Below the pieces are notes generated by a model. The model ran no database searches. It was not told where the DNA came from and saw nothing but the letters and a program-made list of their open reading frames with translations. 64,000 nucleotides of DNA from Schistocephalus solidus (taxonomy: Eukaryota > Platyhelminthes > Cestoda > Diphyllobothriidea > Diphyllobothriidae). This document shows positions 46,258-58,800 of this stretch, one piece after another (the first letter of the stretch is position 1; every line of letters starts with the position of its first letter). The stretch lies in assembly GCA_017591395.1 (NCBI GenBank), contig WEDG01001313.1, positions 26,092 through 90,091 of the forward strand. The letters are read 5' to 3'. Both the position numbers and the translations under genes were made by a program.

Positions 46258-49200
46258 GTACTTTGGCTTTTTCGAGTTATTTGTTATTTGTGTATTATTT
46301 TTTAATAGTTATACCGCGACTTATAGGTTTTAAATAGTCACTAGATGATCAACCAGATGAAAATGACGAGAAATTAGGAATAGGGAAGACCAGCTAACTC
46401 CCCTGATAGTGAATCCAACCCATAGACGTTTACTACCGAAGTATGTTCACCGGCCTCAACGATGAACCCAACACCTATCAAACTGTTCCGTTTTTTCGTC
46501 TCTCCGGTTGGTCATCGTTCCGCTGGGTTTCGGAGTGCATGCCAAAGAAATTATTGTCCTTCTTACCTGGGCCTCGAACCCATTGCTCCGTCTGTCGGTT
46601 TGATTTACAACATGGGAGTGCGATTTCGTGGTTTATTATGTTCATTCTGCACAAGTATTAAAGTGGCATCCTTATGGGATTGTATTCGGGTGACTAAGTA
46701 CTTTTTAGGTTTTGATATCATGTCCTGCTGAAATTGGTTGTCGGTCACTTTGGCCCTCGGTTTATGATAAATTTTTTTGCCCGGCAAAAGAGAGAATATT
46801 CGTTTTACGAGCAAGTTCTATGGTTCTTTAATTTTTTGGGACATGGCTTGCGTTTCTGGACTTCTATCAAGCTTCAAGCTAGTTGATGCCTATATTCATT
46901 GCATAGACGTTTGGAGCTCCACAAAGAAACGACCTATATCATAATAATTAGATATTCCTCGTCAAAAGATCTCAAACTCGTATCTCTTTTTGTCACGTCA
47001 TAGTCTTCTTTCCATTCAACTGGAATCAAGTTCTACCTGCATCTATTATTTAAATAGTGCTCATTTCCCAGACAGTATCACTTTGCTAACCTGTAAAACT
47101 AAGTTAAAACTCGTGTTAATTAGCTAGGGGTTATATTCCATGGTTGTTAGTATTGCTATCAGTTTGAGCTTGTTGAAGGCGTTTTGTGAATGTCATGTGT
47201 TCATAATATACCGAAGGTAAAGTTTATATTCTTCGATCTTTGTTGTTGCTTGTATTATTTGGGAAGGAGTATCGAATGTATTTTACTCGTGTTTTTAACG
47301 TTCGCTGAGCGTCTGGCCCTCTTCTCACAATTCAATCTGCTCGGAAACTGTGAAGCCTGGCCTTCAGTCCCTGATGGCGGAAATAGGCTACCAAAGCATC
47401 GACCCCATGTTTAATAGGTGTACCAGTTAAAATGACCTCTGTTATGCGCATCCCTTGTCAACTGGTTGAATCGAATTTGATTTTAGGCTTTTATTTCTGT
47501 CGATAGTCGTACAGGGCACGAGGGGACGGTGATTACAATGCCCACGGCAGCTTTCCACCAGCTTTTAAATTCGAATTGAAGTGTATCCTATTCTAACAGT
47601 TCTTATAGTTCACACTACTACTTCACACTACTTTGTTTGATGTGTAACCCAACCATTAACTTAGATTGGATCCTTAACCCTCTTATCTTTACATTCTCTC
47701 AGGGCATGGAGGAGCCATTCTCGATCTCGCAATCTCTTCGGATGGAGAGTTGCTGTACAGTGCGAGCTCTGATAAAACCCTGGCCATATGGGACATGGAG
47801 ACCTGTCAGCGAGTCAAGCGCATAAGAGGTCACCAGAACATTGTCAATAGCGTGGACATCGCTCGGCGTGGACCACAGCTCATCTGCTCTGGTTCCGATG
47901 ATGGAACCGTTCGTCTGTGGGATCGACGAGTAAAGAAGGAGGTCCAGAACTTCCAAAATACTTACCAGGTACGTTGCGTAGGACTGTGTAAACATTTTTT
48001 GACTTTCGAAGTCGCTTCCCAGGTTGTTACTCGCCCCGCTAATCACTTACCCTGTCCCTTCTTAAGGTGGGGTAGTCGCAGTTATGACTTGGAAGCGGCA
48101 CCACATGTCCGTAATATGTGACCCAATTCAGGGAAAAAATGATAGGTCATCGTGTAATGCGCGACCGTACTACACGCTAACGTAACTCTAACTCTATCCA
48201 TTGTGCTCGTTAGGGTTAGCTTCCGTTTCCGGGTTGGTAGGATCATATAATGTTTCTTTGGTGGTAGGAGGACCGAATTATTGGGTTAAATGGCAACTTT
48301 AAATGCGGCGACTATTAGGATACCGCGGTAGTTTCAAATTTTTTCCGTTTTACTCCTGCTAATGAAAGATCGCGCAGAGCGGTCTCATTCTTAATCGCAT
48401 CGAGAATTCGAATAAAATTGGGTCAGGTCAGCTAGAAATGATATCGCGTATATTGGTCGGCCTGAGGTAAAGCCACCGGATCTCTCAATCTGCACGCTTT
48501 TTTGGGCAACAAACTATTGGGCGAACCTTCTAACCCGGCAACTAATGTTAACCCTAACGAAAACAATGGACAAGGCTAGGATTGGGTTAGCGCTCTTCTT
48601 TTCTTCATTTAGCCCCATTTATCAAAATATTATTGCACGTTGAGCTATCCTTTGTTCCCTGAGTTGGGTCGCCTATTACGTTCTTGCCGAAGACTCGTTC
48701 CCCGTTAGCCTAACTACTGGCTACCCGGTGCGTCCACAGGTGGTGGACGGTGGAACGGCCTTCAGTGAAGGTTAGCTGCGAAATACGCGGGTTCTTGGGC
48801 CTGACGAATAAGCAATCGTAGACCAGCAGCAACAGTGCCACAGGGCACGAAGGGCTGAGGTCTGGCACGCCGACTGCCTTATAAAATGCCCTAAACCCCC
48901 GTGACGGCACTGTGACATGGCGACCATGGACGGTCGCTTAATAATTTTTTTGTCACCGCTGCCTTCTTGTTAGGTTCTGAAACCAAAATGCTAGAGGAAA
49001 CAACCTCGAACAAACAGTCCGTGCAGCTGTTGGAGACTCGCCTCTATTTGAAATTCCCAAGGAAGTTCATGCAAAAATGTCCGACAAAGAGGTCATGCTA
49101 CCCTCGCCCCGCCTACCAACAAGCATGTGTAGAAGCAGGGGGGTCACTTTTATGTATGCCTGTTGGCGGACGGAACAGCTTTGCTTTGCTAGTCAATGAA

Positions 49201-52200
49201 ATCTATATGACGCCCACTTTATAGCTGCCTGAAGGCCCTTGAAACTGTCTCATTATAATCTTACGGACGCCGTGGTTTGCATTTATCCTTCGCTGACGAT
49301 AGCAGTACTTTGCATGGATTATGGTGTTATTCTTAGCATTCTCTTTTTCTGCGCCAAAAATTCGTCATGTCTGCTTCCTCTTTGATTCGAGCACAAGATA
49401 AGGATGATGGCACTTCCTCGTCGTTTAATTCAATGCGGACGTCGTTCGAGAGCGATCATCGAAATTTAGTTTCTTCACCGTCCTGCATATTGCATTGGGG
49501 TTTCGGAATTGTATCTGCGCTATTTATTGCTGCTGTAACCTAGGCTCTGCGTTCGTTAAATAACACTCTTGTCTCTAATGCACACTGCCTTTGCTGTTGG
49601 AAGTAGTAGGCGGCAACTGGGCCACAGACGGCTGTCCCTTGTCCTCTCCATTCCTGTGCTTTTCTCAACCTCGCTACAGGCTTTCGTTCGTGTTGTGGTG
49701 TTCCACAGCTCCCATCCTCGACATCCCTGTGCTCCGATGGGCAACTGGAGAGCTGTGTTCGGGAAAGTTACTAGCATTAGGCAATTTGCGGATGGGCGCT
49801 TACCGATTGCTTACAGGACAGTTGAGTCAGTTAGAGCTTTGGACTTCTATTCAATAGGTCGTGGATTTGAGCATCGGGTGGTGCATCCCCTGGGATTGGG
49901 TATGACTGGCTGATGAGGCCTAATAAGCCAGAAATGGCCATTCCAGTCTCCCTTGTCTTTTTGTTGGTAATGTTCTTCTGCCTATAAGATTTCGCGATTG
50001 CTAGACTCCGACGGCATACCAGCCAACCAAAAATCTGAATGACAGCACTCCGCTGATCCCCGCAAAGCCAATCAACAAGGAAAGCTAAAACATTTTCTGC
50101 TCGATACGCTCTTTGGATTTCTGTTCGTTTTTATGTATTAGGTGCCGTGACCGAATTCGCCAAAACGTCAGCCATAGAAAAATGTGTTACTGCAGACCAT
50201 CTCAAATCAACCCTTAACTATTGCTATTTTCTCCTACCTTCTCCCTCATTTAGGTTCTGTCAGTCACCTTTAGTGACACCGCAGAAATGATTTTCTCCGG
50301 CGGCATCGACAACATAGTGAAGGGCTGGGACCTGCGGAAACTGGATATCAGCATGCGATTGAATGGCCACACGGACACAGTGACGGCTCTCTCGCTCTCC
50401 CCCGACGGTCACCACCTCCTCTCCAACGCCATGGACAACACCCTCCGGATGTGGGATGTACGCCCCTACGCTCCAGCCGAACGCTGCACACGGGTAGGTT
50501 CCTTTTCTGCACTCGCATCCTTTGCGTTCTTCATGTGCACATTTTGAAGGCGAGAATTCTGGCAAAACGCATCCTGAAAACAATGGATGTGCTGAAGGAG
50601 GTCCAACTGCGGTGGATGGAAGCCTCGGCTAGTATTAGTAAATGCAGGTGAACTATGCCGGCAAAGACAATGGTTAGAGTGTTGGACTTCTGATCAACAG
50701 TCGCGAGTTCGAATCTCGGGTGTGGCACCACGTGGGGTTGGGTATGACTGGCTGATGACGGCTAATAAGCCAGAAATGGCCATTCCAGTCTCCCTGGTCT
50801 TGTTCAGCATTGTGCATCTGCCTCTCATCAACGAAATATTTATAAACCTGTTCGGTCACATTATTCTACATCACAATTGTCATTAAAACAGTATAGTCCT
50901 ATCCCGCACTCCAATTCCCCAACGCGGACAGTGACTTTCCGGTGAATGGCAGACTTGCGCAGCATCTACTGCACTCTCCACCCTTTACCATTTGGGGCCG
51001 GTGTTAAGACAGTCAGGATGACCGGAAGTGGAATCTGACTCGGTAGTTAAGAAAGCTACATAGCCTGTCCACGCGTGCCACGCACAACCTTGTCCCCGCA
51101 CAATGTTTTGCACAAAGAGTGACAGCTCAGAAGCCATCCGAGTTCGTGTGCCATAGAGGCCACATTCAGAGGGAACCATTGAGCCTGACTCTCAGACCTA
51201 ATAGGACTGAGTTACTCAGGAAGTTTGGCAACCTCCCAAGCCGCGACTTTTAGTGCGTAAGATTTTCTCATAGTTAGGAATACGCCGAATGGCCGTGGGG
51301 ATGGAATCCCTGGAATTTACCGCGCTCCCTCTTCCCTCTCATGCAACTATCCGCGCCACTTAGCCACGTGATGCTAATAGTGCGTGCAAGTGGCTGGCGC
51401 GGCGTGAATCCTGCGCATAGGCGTGCCACAACATCCCCCCCTCTATGTTTGGCAGTTGTTATGGGATGCGCTGACCCTGCACAGCCGGGTTAGCGCGTAC
51501 CTTGCCTCAATCTGGTCCCCGTGTTGCTCCAGGGCCTCTACATGTTGGTCCGTTGTAGGGAAACAGTTTTGGATGACGACATTTCGATGGTACTTTCCGA
51601 CGTGGTTCGCCATGTGCCCCACTGGGGGCTGATCTCGGTTACCGTGAATTTCACGTGAATTAGTTGATGCGATCGTAGACTTGCGCACCGTCTGCCGAAA
51701 TCTCTCCTCGCTCACCCACCCGAGTCTTGCGTCAAGACAGAGTCAGGAGTATGGAAGGTGCAGGTGACTGACGCGGCGTTAACCTGCACTCCGGCGTGCC
51801 ACCACGTCCCCCGCCCATGTGTGGCCTTTGGCATTAGTGCTCATTTACAATAAAATCTGCCATCCCTCATCTGACTCCCGTGTTATTTGAACGCAGCTAC
51901 CGCATTGCCCGTTGTAGGGGTGCGCACACCCACACACGAGGACGACAGTTCTACCGTTCAGAAGAGGAAGGTGCGATCGCTGAAGCATAAAGTTTGTTCG
52001 TCTACCCTTTCGGATTCTCGCTCGGGTTCAGCTTCCATCGACAATTCGACCCTCGTTTTTGACTTTGTTCACCCGGTTGCCCCACAGTAGCGTAAGTGCA
52101 GGGACGGTGAAAGTTTGGTAATTAAACGTGTTTGACACGCGCAGGCATAATCTCCATCCACGTCGGCCAACGAGCCCACACACTGCCCCTATCGTTTGTT

Positions 52201-52845
52201 GTCGGAAAACGCTGGACATGGAAAGCGTGTTTCGAGCTATATGCCTCGCAAGTCTTTCTAACTGTATGCCTAATTTTCGTATGAGGACTTGCAACTTCCA
52301 TACAACGGTGCGTGTTTAGACCGCGAATGCTGACCTATTTTCAATTCTTCGGTTGAAATCTTCCAGGTTTTCCCGGTTGCAAAACGAACTGGCGGCCTAC
52401 CTTCTGTCTGCTGAAGTAACAGCAAGCCCAAAATGCCGGCATTTTAAACACCTTTGAAGGAGTATCCGCCCTTCTTTTGCCAACTTGCCTATCTCCACTA
52501 TACTTTCGCTGCCTTCTTCTTCTTCTTAGTCACTGCGTGTAAGGACGCAGCCATTTCTGAGGTCCTGACTCACCCTCATTTGATTCCCCCTAGATATTTA
52601 CCGGGCACATGCACACTTTTGAGAAGAATCTTTTGCGATGCGCCTGGTCGCCGGATGGGCGGCGGGTGACATGCGGCAGCGGAGATCGCTTCGTCTACGT
52701 CTGGGACACAAACAGCCGCCACCTAATTTACAAACTGCCCGGGCACTCGGCTTCCGTGAATGAGACTGCCTTCCACCCTCTGGAACCCATCCTACTATCC
52801 TGTGGCAGCGATAAAAAGATTTACCTCGGGGAGGTTGAATTGTGA
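45927..52845 (+). CDS. SNRNP40: U5 small nuclear ribonucleoprotein 40 kDa protein (SNRNP40), complete, four exons
   Basis: This is the WD40 scaffold protein of the U5 snRNP, working with PRP8, BRR2 and SNU114 in the spliceosome. Exons 45927-46257, 47703-47968, 50254-50493 and 52594-52845 join in phase, with GT/AG introns, into 362 residues plus TGA; the human protein is about 357. Residues 1-62 form a Pro/Ser/basic leader. Seven WD repeats follow: exon 1 holds WD1 (MLLTGHDGEVFCAKF, SAGFDRQIFLW), exon 2 WD2-3 (SASSDKTLAIWD, GSDDGTVRLWD), exon 3 WD4-5 (FSGGIDNIVKGWDLR, SNAMDNTLRMWDVRP) and exon 4 WD6-7 (HTFEKNLLRCAWSPDG, SGDRFVYVWD, SCGSDKKIYLGE). SNAMDNT-x-R-x-WDVRP and FEKNLLRC are diagnostic for this family. 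A second in-frame ATG (45933) has a better start context. Sole gene in its neighbourhood; no operon signs. Confidence 0.96.
46258..47702 (+). other. SNRNP40 intron 1 (1.4 kb)
   Basis: AT-rich, with no repeat-family member recognised. It ends in TTACATTCTCTCAG. Confidence 0.8.
47703..47968 (+). CDS. SNRNP40: SNRNP40 exon 2
   Basis: Two bases complete Gly, then 88 codons cover WD2 and WD3 and end with NFQNTYQ in phase 0 before GTACGT. The RRGPQL and GSDDGTVRLWD segments match the family closely. Confidence 0.95.
48110..48690. mobile_element. Foldback (MITE-like) element, copy 2
   Basis: The left end CGTAATATGTGACCCAATTC and right end GAGTTGGGTCGCCTATTACG are inverted copies of each other. Inside, GTGCTCGTTAGGGTTAGC on the left mirrors GTTAACCCTAACGAAAACAA on the right. 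The same ends and internal motifs occur at 21567-22155. No coding capacity. Confidence 0.7.
48700..49800. other. Intronic sequence, nothing recognised
   Basis: GC-richer at 48700-48930 than its surroundings. No motif-bearing frame and no match to the repeat families seen in this window. Confidence 0.45.
49810..50020 (+). mobile_element. tRNA-derived SINE
   Basis: The head is TTAGAGCTTTGGACTTCTAT, then GGTCGTGGATTTGAGCATCG (degenerate B box), then the family body TTGGGTATGACTGGCTGATG and AAGCCAGAAATGGCCATTCC. It lies in SNRNP40 intron 2 in the sense orientation. Confidence 0.8.
50254..50493 (+). CDS. SNRNP40: SNRNP40 exon 3
   Basis: Exactly 80 codons, phase 0 at both ends, covering WD4 and WD5. 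It encodes VLSVTFSDTAEMIFSGGIDN and, later, SNAMDNTLRMWDVRPYAPAE, both close to the animal consensus. The donor is GTAGGT. Confidence 0.96.
50655..50835 (+). mobile_element. tRNA-derived SINE with intact B box
   Basis: TGGTTAGAGTGTTGGACTTC, then CGCGAGTTCGAATCTCGGGT (B box at about 50705-50715), then GTTGGGTATGACTGGCTGAT and CCAGAAATGGCCATTCCAGT. The 5' part of the tRNA-like head is shortened. Confidence 0.82.
50920..52110 (-). repeat. ~360-bp monomer family, diverged multi-unit block F
   Basis: Minus-orientation motifs of the family recur with many changes. Around 50930-51250 are ACAGTGACTTTCCGG, GTGTTAAGACAGTCAGGATG and CCATTGAGCCTGACTCTCAG. Around 51360-51440 is GCGTGCCACAACATCCCCC. Around 51690-51830 are GCGTCAAGACAGAGTCAGGA and GGCGTGCCACCACGTCCCCC. 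The length of about 1.2 kb fits roughly three monomers. Confidence 0.6.
52594..52845 (+). CDS. SNRNP40: SNRNP40 exon 4 (terminal)
   Basis: Opens in phase 0 with IFTGHMHTFEKNLLRC and covers WD6 and WD7, ending GEVEL then TGA at 52843-52845. The A of the stop codon is also the first base of AATAAA (52845-52850). Confidence 0.95.
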   Translation: MFTGHMHTFEKNLLRCAWSPDGRRVTCGSGDRFVYVWDTNSRHLIYKLPGHSASVNETAFHPLEPILLSCGSDKKIYLGEVEL

Positions 52846-52850
52846 ATAAA
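52845..52850 (+). terminator. Candidate poly(A) signal overlapping the SNRNP40 stop codon
   Basis: TGAATAAA: the stop and the AATAAA hexamer share one base. If used, cleavage 10-30 bases downstream would give a 3' UTR of only about 20-30 nucleotides. A TTGTCAGTTTTC stretch follows, compatible with a U-rich downstream element. Confidence 0.6.
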
Positions 52851-55800
52851 GACTTGTCAGTTTTCTTACTTTAACTTTGAGTTCTCGTGTTTGGGATGGG
52901 CAGCTCTAGTTGGGCGTCTGTCTCGATCACAGATGACTGGTTTCACCATCGTTTAGGGATTATAATTCTTCATGTTCGTTTGCCGTTTAAGCGGCTCGGA
53001 TACTGTTATATGATGTAGGAAGCGTTCCAATCTCTCCCCTCATCCTTGGGACTGGTTTTTGTCAGCAAAAGCAAGTTAAGTCATCGAGCCACAACTTTTG
53101 GGATATTTTACAAAGCAATACACGCTTTCAGTGTGTGAAAAATTCGAAAGGTTCATGACTGCTTGTTCGAGAGCTCACGGAAAAGGTGTATGCCGTGCTT
53201 GTTACCCTTTGAAGTTTCCTGTTTTAGTCTATGTTGTTAGCATGACCTGGCTGTGCCGAGTTTATTTTGAAAGTATTAATGGGCGGAGACTTATAATCTT
53301 ACAACCTGGGACTTCTTAGACGCGTGAAGAACCAAATTGCATGTACACCTGTCCTCTCGGCCATTTGTTCGCCTGTCGAAGTATGAAGTTTGTCCCCGTT
53401 TAGTTAAACAATATACAAGTACAACCTTGGCCACGAAGAATTCCAAGTTGTTTAGTCTCTTTTGGTGTGTTCTATAACGTTCATGTATTGGTGATAAGTC
53501 GAAATCTGTTTATTCTACCGATCTTGTTGGAAACCGGCCCTCTCTCATCGACCGTTACCTCCGTCTTTCAGGTTTATCTTGTTAAGGTTGCATGCATGTC
53601 GGATGTGTAACCCTGTATAGTCAAACGGATCCAGTTCCACCCCTTTGGGATGGACGGGTAACTTCGCCTAGCAGCTATCACACTACCCCGTCACAGCAGT
53701 GTTGACTTTTCGCGTTGGTTCCGTTGGCTAGATACGGTCATGACTAGATGGACTGAAGCGCAGTCACTGGCCCGGCATTTGTCCCCCATCTCGACGGATT
53801 TCCTCTCTCCCAAGGTCGAACCAGGTTTCTCATGCATTAGCCGGTGATGAAGTACCATGCCAGCCGCACCCACCTTACTTTGCCATCACAAGTGGCTGCC
53901 GTGATGTGACTGCTGCTCAAGAGGAGATTTTGGTAGAGGGCGGGGCCGGGTTCAATGTCAAACTGTGAAGCGATTGGTCCGACCGCCCATCTTCGGCCAA
54001 TCCATGCACTCCCAAATACGCTCACTGAACCACTACTTAAACAAAATCTGGCAATTGGCTATCTTAGCTTTCTAGGCCAAGCATTGTGTCTGTAAAACTT
54101 TTTGGAGGTCTGTGGTTTGTGAAATTGCGCTGACTCTGAACTGCATACTCTGTTGTTCGCAGTTTTTACGGAATTTGGCCTTTTAAGATCTTCACGCGTG
54201 TTTTGAAATATTATGTAATGGTATACTTGGAAATTGGTTTCGGCGCTATGGGTCTTTTGGCTGTTTGCCTTAGCAGCAGGAAAAGTTGAGTCGTTATATT
54301 AACCTGGAGGCCATTTATTCAGCGCACTGTCACGCAGAACTCCACTACGCCTTCTCTAGACGTTAGGTGTCTCCGTTCTGTGCCGGCGGAAAATTGACCT
54401 GATAGGTTGGTGTAACTAAATTTACAGCGGTCTTGGGCGCAAGAGGATAATTTATTTTCGCACACCCGTCCACTTGCGTTACCTGATCATTTTTGCGTCG
54501 CAAGTTCCATGTAAAAATGCTCTTCTGGAGAAATCGAAAAATTTATATTCAACTCCTTACTAGCAGTGGAAAACCTGTCATTACTTTCGTTAACAGTAAT
54601 GGCACCTACCACGGGTGCCACATTTGGTGTGCAGGTTTTGTGGCTGCTAGCTGCCAAGTCAATCACTACCTAAAAGGTATAAGGAGTGGTTCATAACTTG
54701 TCAGTGACACGTAGGTACCTGGCCACTGGGTCCACGATTGAGTTAAATTTGCTCCAATTTTCTAATGCTTCAGTCGGTCTAAGTGCTTCTGATTCTACAT
54801 TTTACCGCAGGAATTTATGCCAAAGTATAAATTAAATACTTATCAAATTGCCCCTTTCTACATATAAAAATGCACAACAACCTGCGGAATCTTCAGGGCT
54901 ATATGGTGAAGTACACGGGTGTCATGGTCAAGGACTCACGGTGCAACTGTGTGGTCACTCCCAGTTCATCCATGCGGTTGGATGGTTATTGCACGATAAG
55001 TCACTGACAAGTTTCGCTGACACTGACGCACTTTTCTGAGGTTTGGGCTGTTAAACCGTTGCCTAAGGCCTATATCCCCCTTTATTCTAGCCTTAGGTAC
55101 AGGAGAACGTTCACGTATGCTACACGACTGTAATACAGGCCGCTTATAGCTACTGAGAGTGGATACTACTTTAACGAAATCCATCACACTGGAAACCTAA
55201 GCACCTGCGGAATTTTGCGCCAAAAGCCAACTGACGTAAGAGAGCATGGCATCCGTGCACTCGTGCTCCACAGCTGTTCCATTAGTTGCCCTGAGCATTT
55301 ACCTAGCAGTTACCACAATACGGTCTCGAACAGGGAGGTAAGTTGGTCTCACCTAAAACTTGCTTTTGAAATAACCTTTTTGAATACACCCTGTCAGACA
55401 CAGCCCTGGAGTCCTGCAGATGTTGGCGGTGGCACTGTTGTCCAAAGTCTACCTCTATTTGGGTTAAGGCATTTGAGGACCATTCTCATGTGTACGAGCG
55501 TTTGAGGACCGCATGGTAGCTAAAAAATGGTAGACTGTGGGCTGTCTGCCGCATTATAATTACTCCTGTCACACGGTTATCATGCTCCTGAACCAAATAG
55601 CAGTGTTAGCCAGAAGATCTTGCCTAGGAGATGGTCTAAAATTTTTGAATTAGGAAAGCTCGAAATGCACACAGTGGTGCTCGGGAACCTGTCTATGACG
55701 TACCACAGTTTGACTAATACCCTCCGTCAATCCCAGCGAACTCTCAGTGGTTGGTGGATACTTTTTTAAGTGGCAACTGGAATATGAAAAAGAATAGAAG

Positions 55801-58800
55801 CTGTTGTAAAACCCCTCTTGGTAAATAGCGCTTTTTTTCACTGGATGGAAGACTAGGCTATTTAAGGCAAATTCTACAAAGCATTCTTCCAAATAAGACT
55901 AAGTTGAAATTACCCAAATACTTGGTGGAGAAAAGTAGCCCAAATAAATCTCAGTCAGTTGTGGCAGTTTTTTCTCCTGAATAACATGAAAATAGGAAAA
56001 ACACTTATAATGATATATATTCAGGAGTTTTTTTTTCACTGCCAGCCTCTACCCACTGAATATTTCACCTGACAATGCCTGTAAACCGGTATTAAATACA
56101 ACTATTATTATTATGGGCTATCCTATAAGGTCGATCTCATCAGCAAAAGTCAGTTAATACCCATACTGGCCTATTGAAACGAATATATTCTTTCCTCTTC
56201 TCAAACAATCATCCTCCCCATCCAACTCTTCCACAATCTGGCTATTTTTTCATTAAAACCTCTACAAACTCCGAGCAATCAATCGCTCATATAACTGAGA
56301 AGTTCAGTTCATTCATATCTTGCCCTTCTTCTCACTCCAGCCGCTCGTCAACGCCTTCGATACTCCTATTTCATTCCTAACTGTGTCAGTAGCCCATCAT
56401 TGCATCACAGCCTAGTCTTACCCATATAAATTGACGATTTTTGTCATCAGCCTCGGTATCCTGCACGCATTTCTGTTAAGTATCCAGAGTTGTAACCCAA
56501 AAATTTCGTGAGTTGGATTTTTTTTCCGACGTTATTCCAGGTTGATATCAGTGTCTTATCAACTATCACATAACTTTATTTGTTTATTTTCCTAATTGTC
56601 ACAAGTGAACTCGTCTGTGCCCGCTTCGAATTCAGTTATTCATTCAGGCAATCCTTTGGTCAGTATACCTGGAGAAAACCAAAGACCATCGAATTACCCG
56701 TGAAATGCTTTTTCACTTTCATCTTATCTTTTTTACAGGCTTCCAGGATAAACCGTTTATATTCTTTTTGTGCCATGGCCTTCCAAGGTATTGGTATGGA
56801 TAAATTCATTTGGTGATTTCAATGGGGATACCGCTAAACATGCTGTATAAATTGGTAGCGACAACAGATCTGGATAGCTTAGGAGTAACATAATGCAAGG
56901 AATGTGGTTCTACAGTCTTATTATAATCTAGTTTCAAAAGCTTCTGTTCTGTCTTGGATGAGCTGCAAAAAGATTCAAAATTTTAATCAAGGTTCAGGGG
57001 GCAAAAGCTAATGTGTCCATCTGAGGGAAGAACAGAAAAAACACCCTTGATATTTGCGTCGATGTCGGTGCAAACGTAATCTAACATTCGGGTAAAGTTA
57101 TGACTTCGCACCATTTTTCGGTCTAATTGAATCCTCCATTTGGTAGACTCCTTCCATTATAAGCAAGCCCTGTTTGCTGGGCGGCAACTTTCGGTTGTGC
57201 AAGATTTCGGGCACCTTCTCTTTTAGAATTTTTTTCAGGAACCTGTTTATACGGAAAAGACTTCTGAATCTGTCAGTTCTATAAATACCCCACCTAATTG
57301 TATGATGCATCCATGCGCAACCGTCTTTTGAAATTCATGCGGGTTTTGTGGGCACTAGAAAATACTCGAAACATTTTGTTCGACAGTTAGGCTCTTAATC
57401 GGTGCTATCTTCTAAAGCTAATGCTCCTTTGGTCCTTCATACAAATCCCTTGCAAGTACTGGATCGATGGCATGGAATTAATCTCTTTCCGCAAAAAATC
57501 CTTTATCCCTTACCACGACGCTCCTCACTTTCATTCTTTTCACTTTCCTCGCCCCACCTTGAGCGTATTCGCCTATCTTTATCGAATTTATTTCAGTCAG
57601 TGTACGGACCTATTTTTCTACTCAAAGATTTTGACTATTCGTAATATTAAGCTGTCCGAGAAACTTTATTGTCCTGAGTTATCACTTTCCACTCTGTCCG
57701 GCAGGACAAGACGCGATAGCATACTGTATGATAGACAGTTTGCCCACTCTTTTTAGTGCCTAGATTAGTGCAACTGGGCCGCAGGAAATTGCCATTTATC
57801 ATTCAACTTGACGGGTTCCTATGTAAATTGTTGCTCCCAGTTCCAACCAATTCAATAATTCTGATGACTTTATTTCTTCATAAGCAGATAACACGTAAAG
57901 TACGCCTCCGCAGACTTCATGTTGGTGATGCATCGGTTATGATGTCTAAATACCTGGCCTGAATTCTAGCATTATTATATAACTTAGACTTCTTATTTTT
58001 ACATTCAGACATATATTTACATAAGGATTGGATTGATAACTTGAAATTCTGAATACTGAAGCTCATCTTTTTAAGCTCTCTGTAGGCATGGTTTTGTTTT
58101 AATCAGTTGTGCCGCTGGCGCATTTTAGAAATGCCTAAAAAGAAGACTAAGTATGCGTTTAAATAAATATTACTAGATGTTTGAACTCATATTTTATGGT
58201 CGGTATTATGTCTGTTTTATTTTTCAAGTACATATGTTCTCTGGTATTTTTCTTTGTCAGATTTTAGATACAGTGCTCTCTTAGGGTGAAAATGTAAAGG
58301 AATTACACTAGGTAGCGGAATTCCGTTACATTTTTTTGTCTTGAATGAATTTATGGTCATACGCGTAGGATCATGTGGTAATTTATATCAAAAACGTTAC
58401 TTTTCTCCGCCAGCACTTCTTACGACACTTACAAATAATTAATTACCGTAATTAAAAGAACGCATTTAGTCTCATACATGTCATACGTGTTTCTTCTTTA
58501 GAATATAAGGAGATAAATGGCTCAGCAATGCTTAATTATAAGTGACAAAAACATTTTTACATCTTATTCTATATATAGTTATACATACGTATGGTAGTGT
58601 ATAGCTAGATTTATTTCTGGTGTTATTATAATAACACCAGAAATAACATGTAATTACATGTAATTCATGTACTTTATAAGCCAATATCCACCAGAAAACG
58701 CACGAATTCTCTCGATAGTTGCCACACAATAGCCAGTTTGGTATAGATAGATACAAGCCTGAAAGAATGCGATCAAGTATAAGAATACACTGTCGAAGTC

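Larger units (their letters stand above)
47969..50253 (+). other. SNRNP40 intron 2 (2.3 kb) with foldback element and SINE
   Basis: Contains foldback copy 2 (48110-48690), an unassigned stretch (48700-49800) and a SINE (49810-50020). Ends in CTTCTCCCTCATTTAG. Confidence 0.8.
50494..52593 (+). other. SNRNP40 intron 3 (2.1 kb) with SINE and diverged monomer repeats
   Basis: Contains a SINE (50655-50835) and a diverged, minus-strand block of the ~360-bp family (about 50920-52110). Ends in TGATTCCCCCTAG. Confidence 0.75.
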
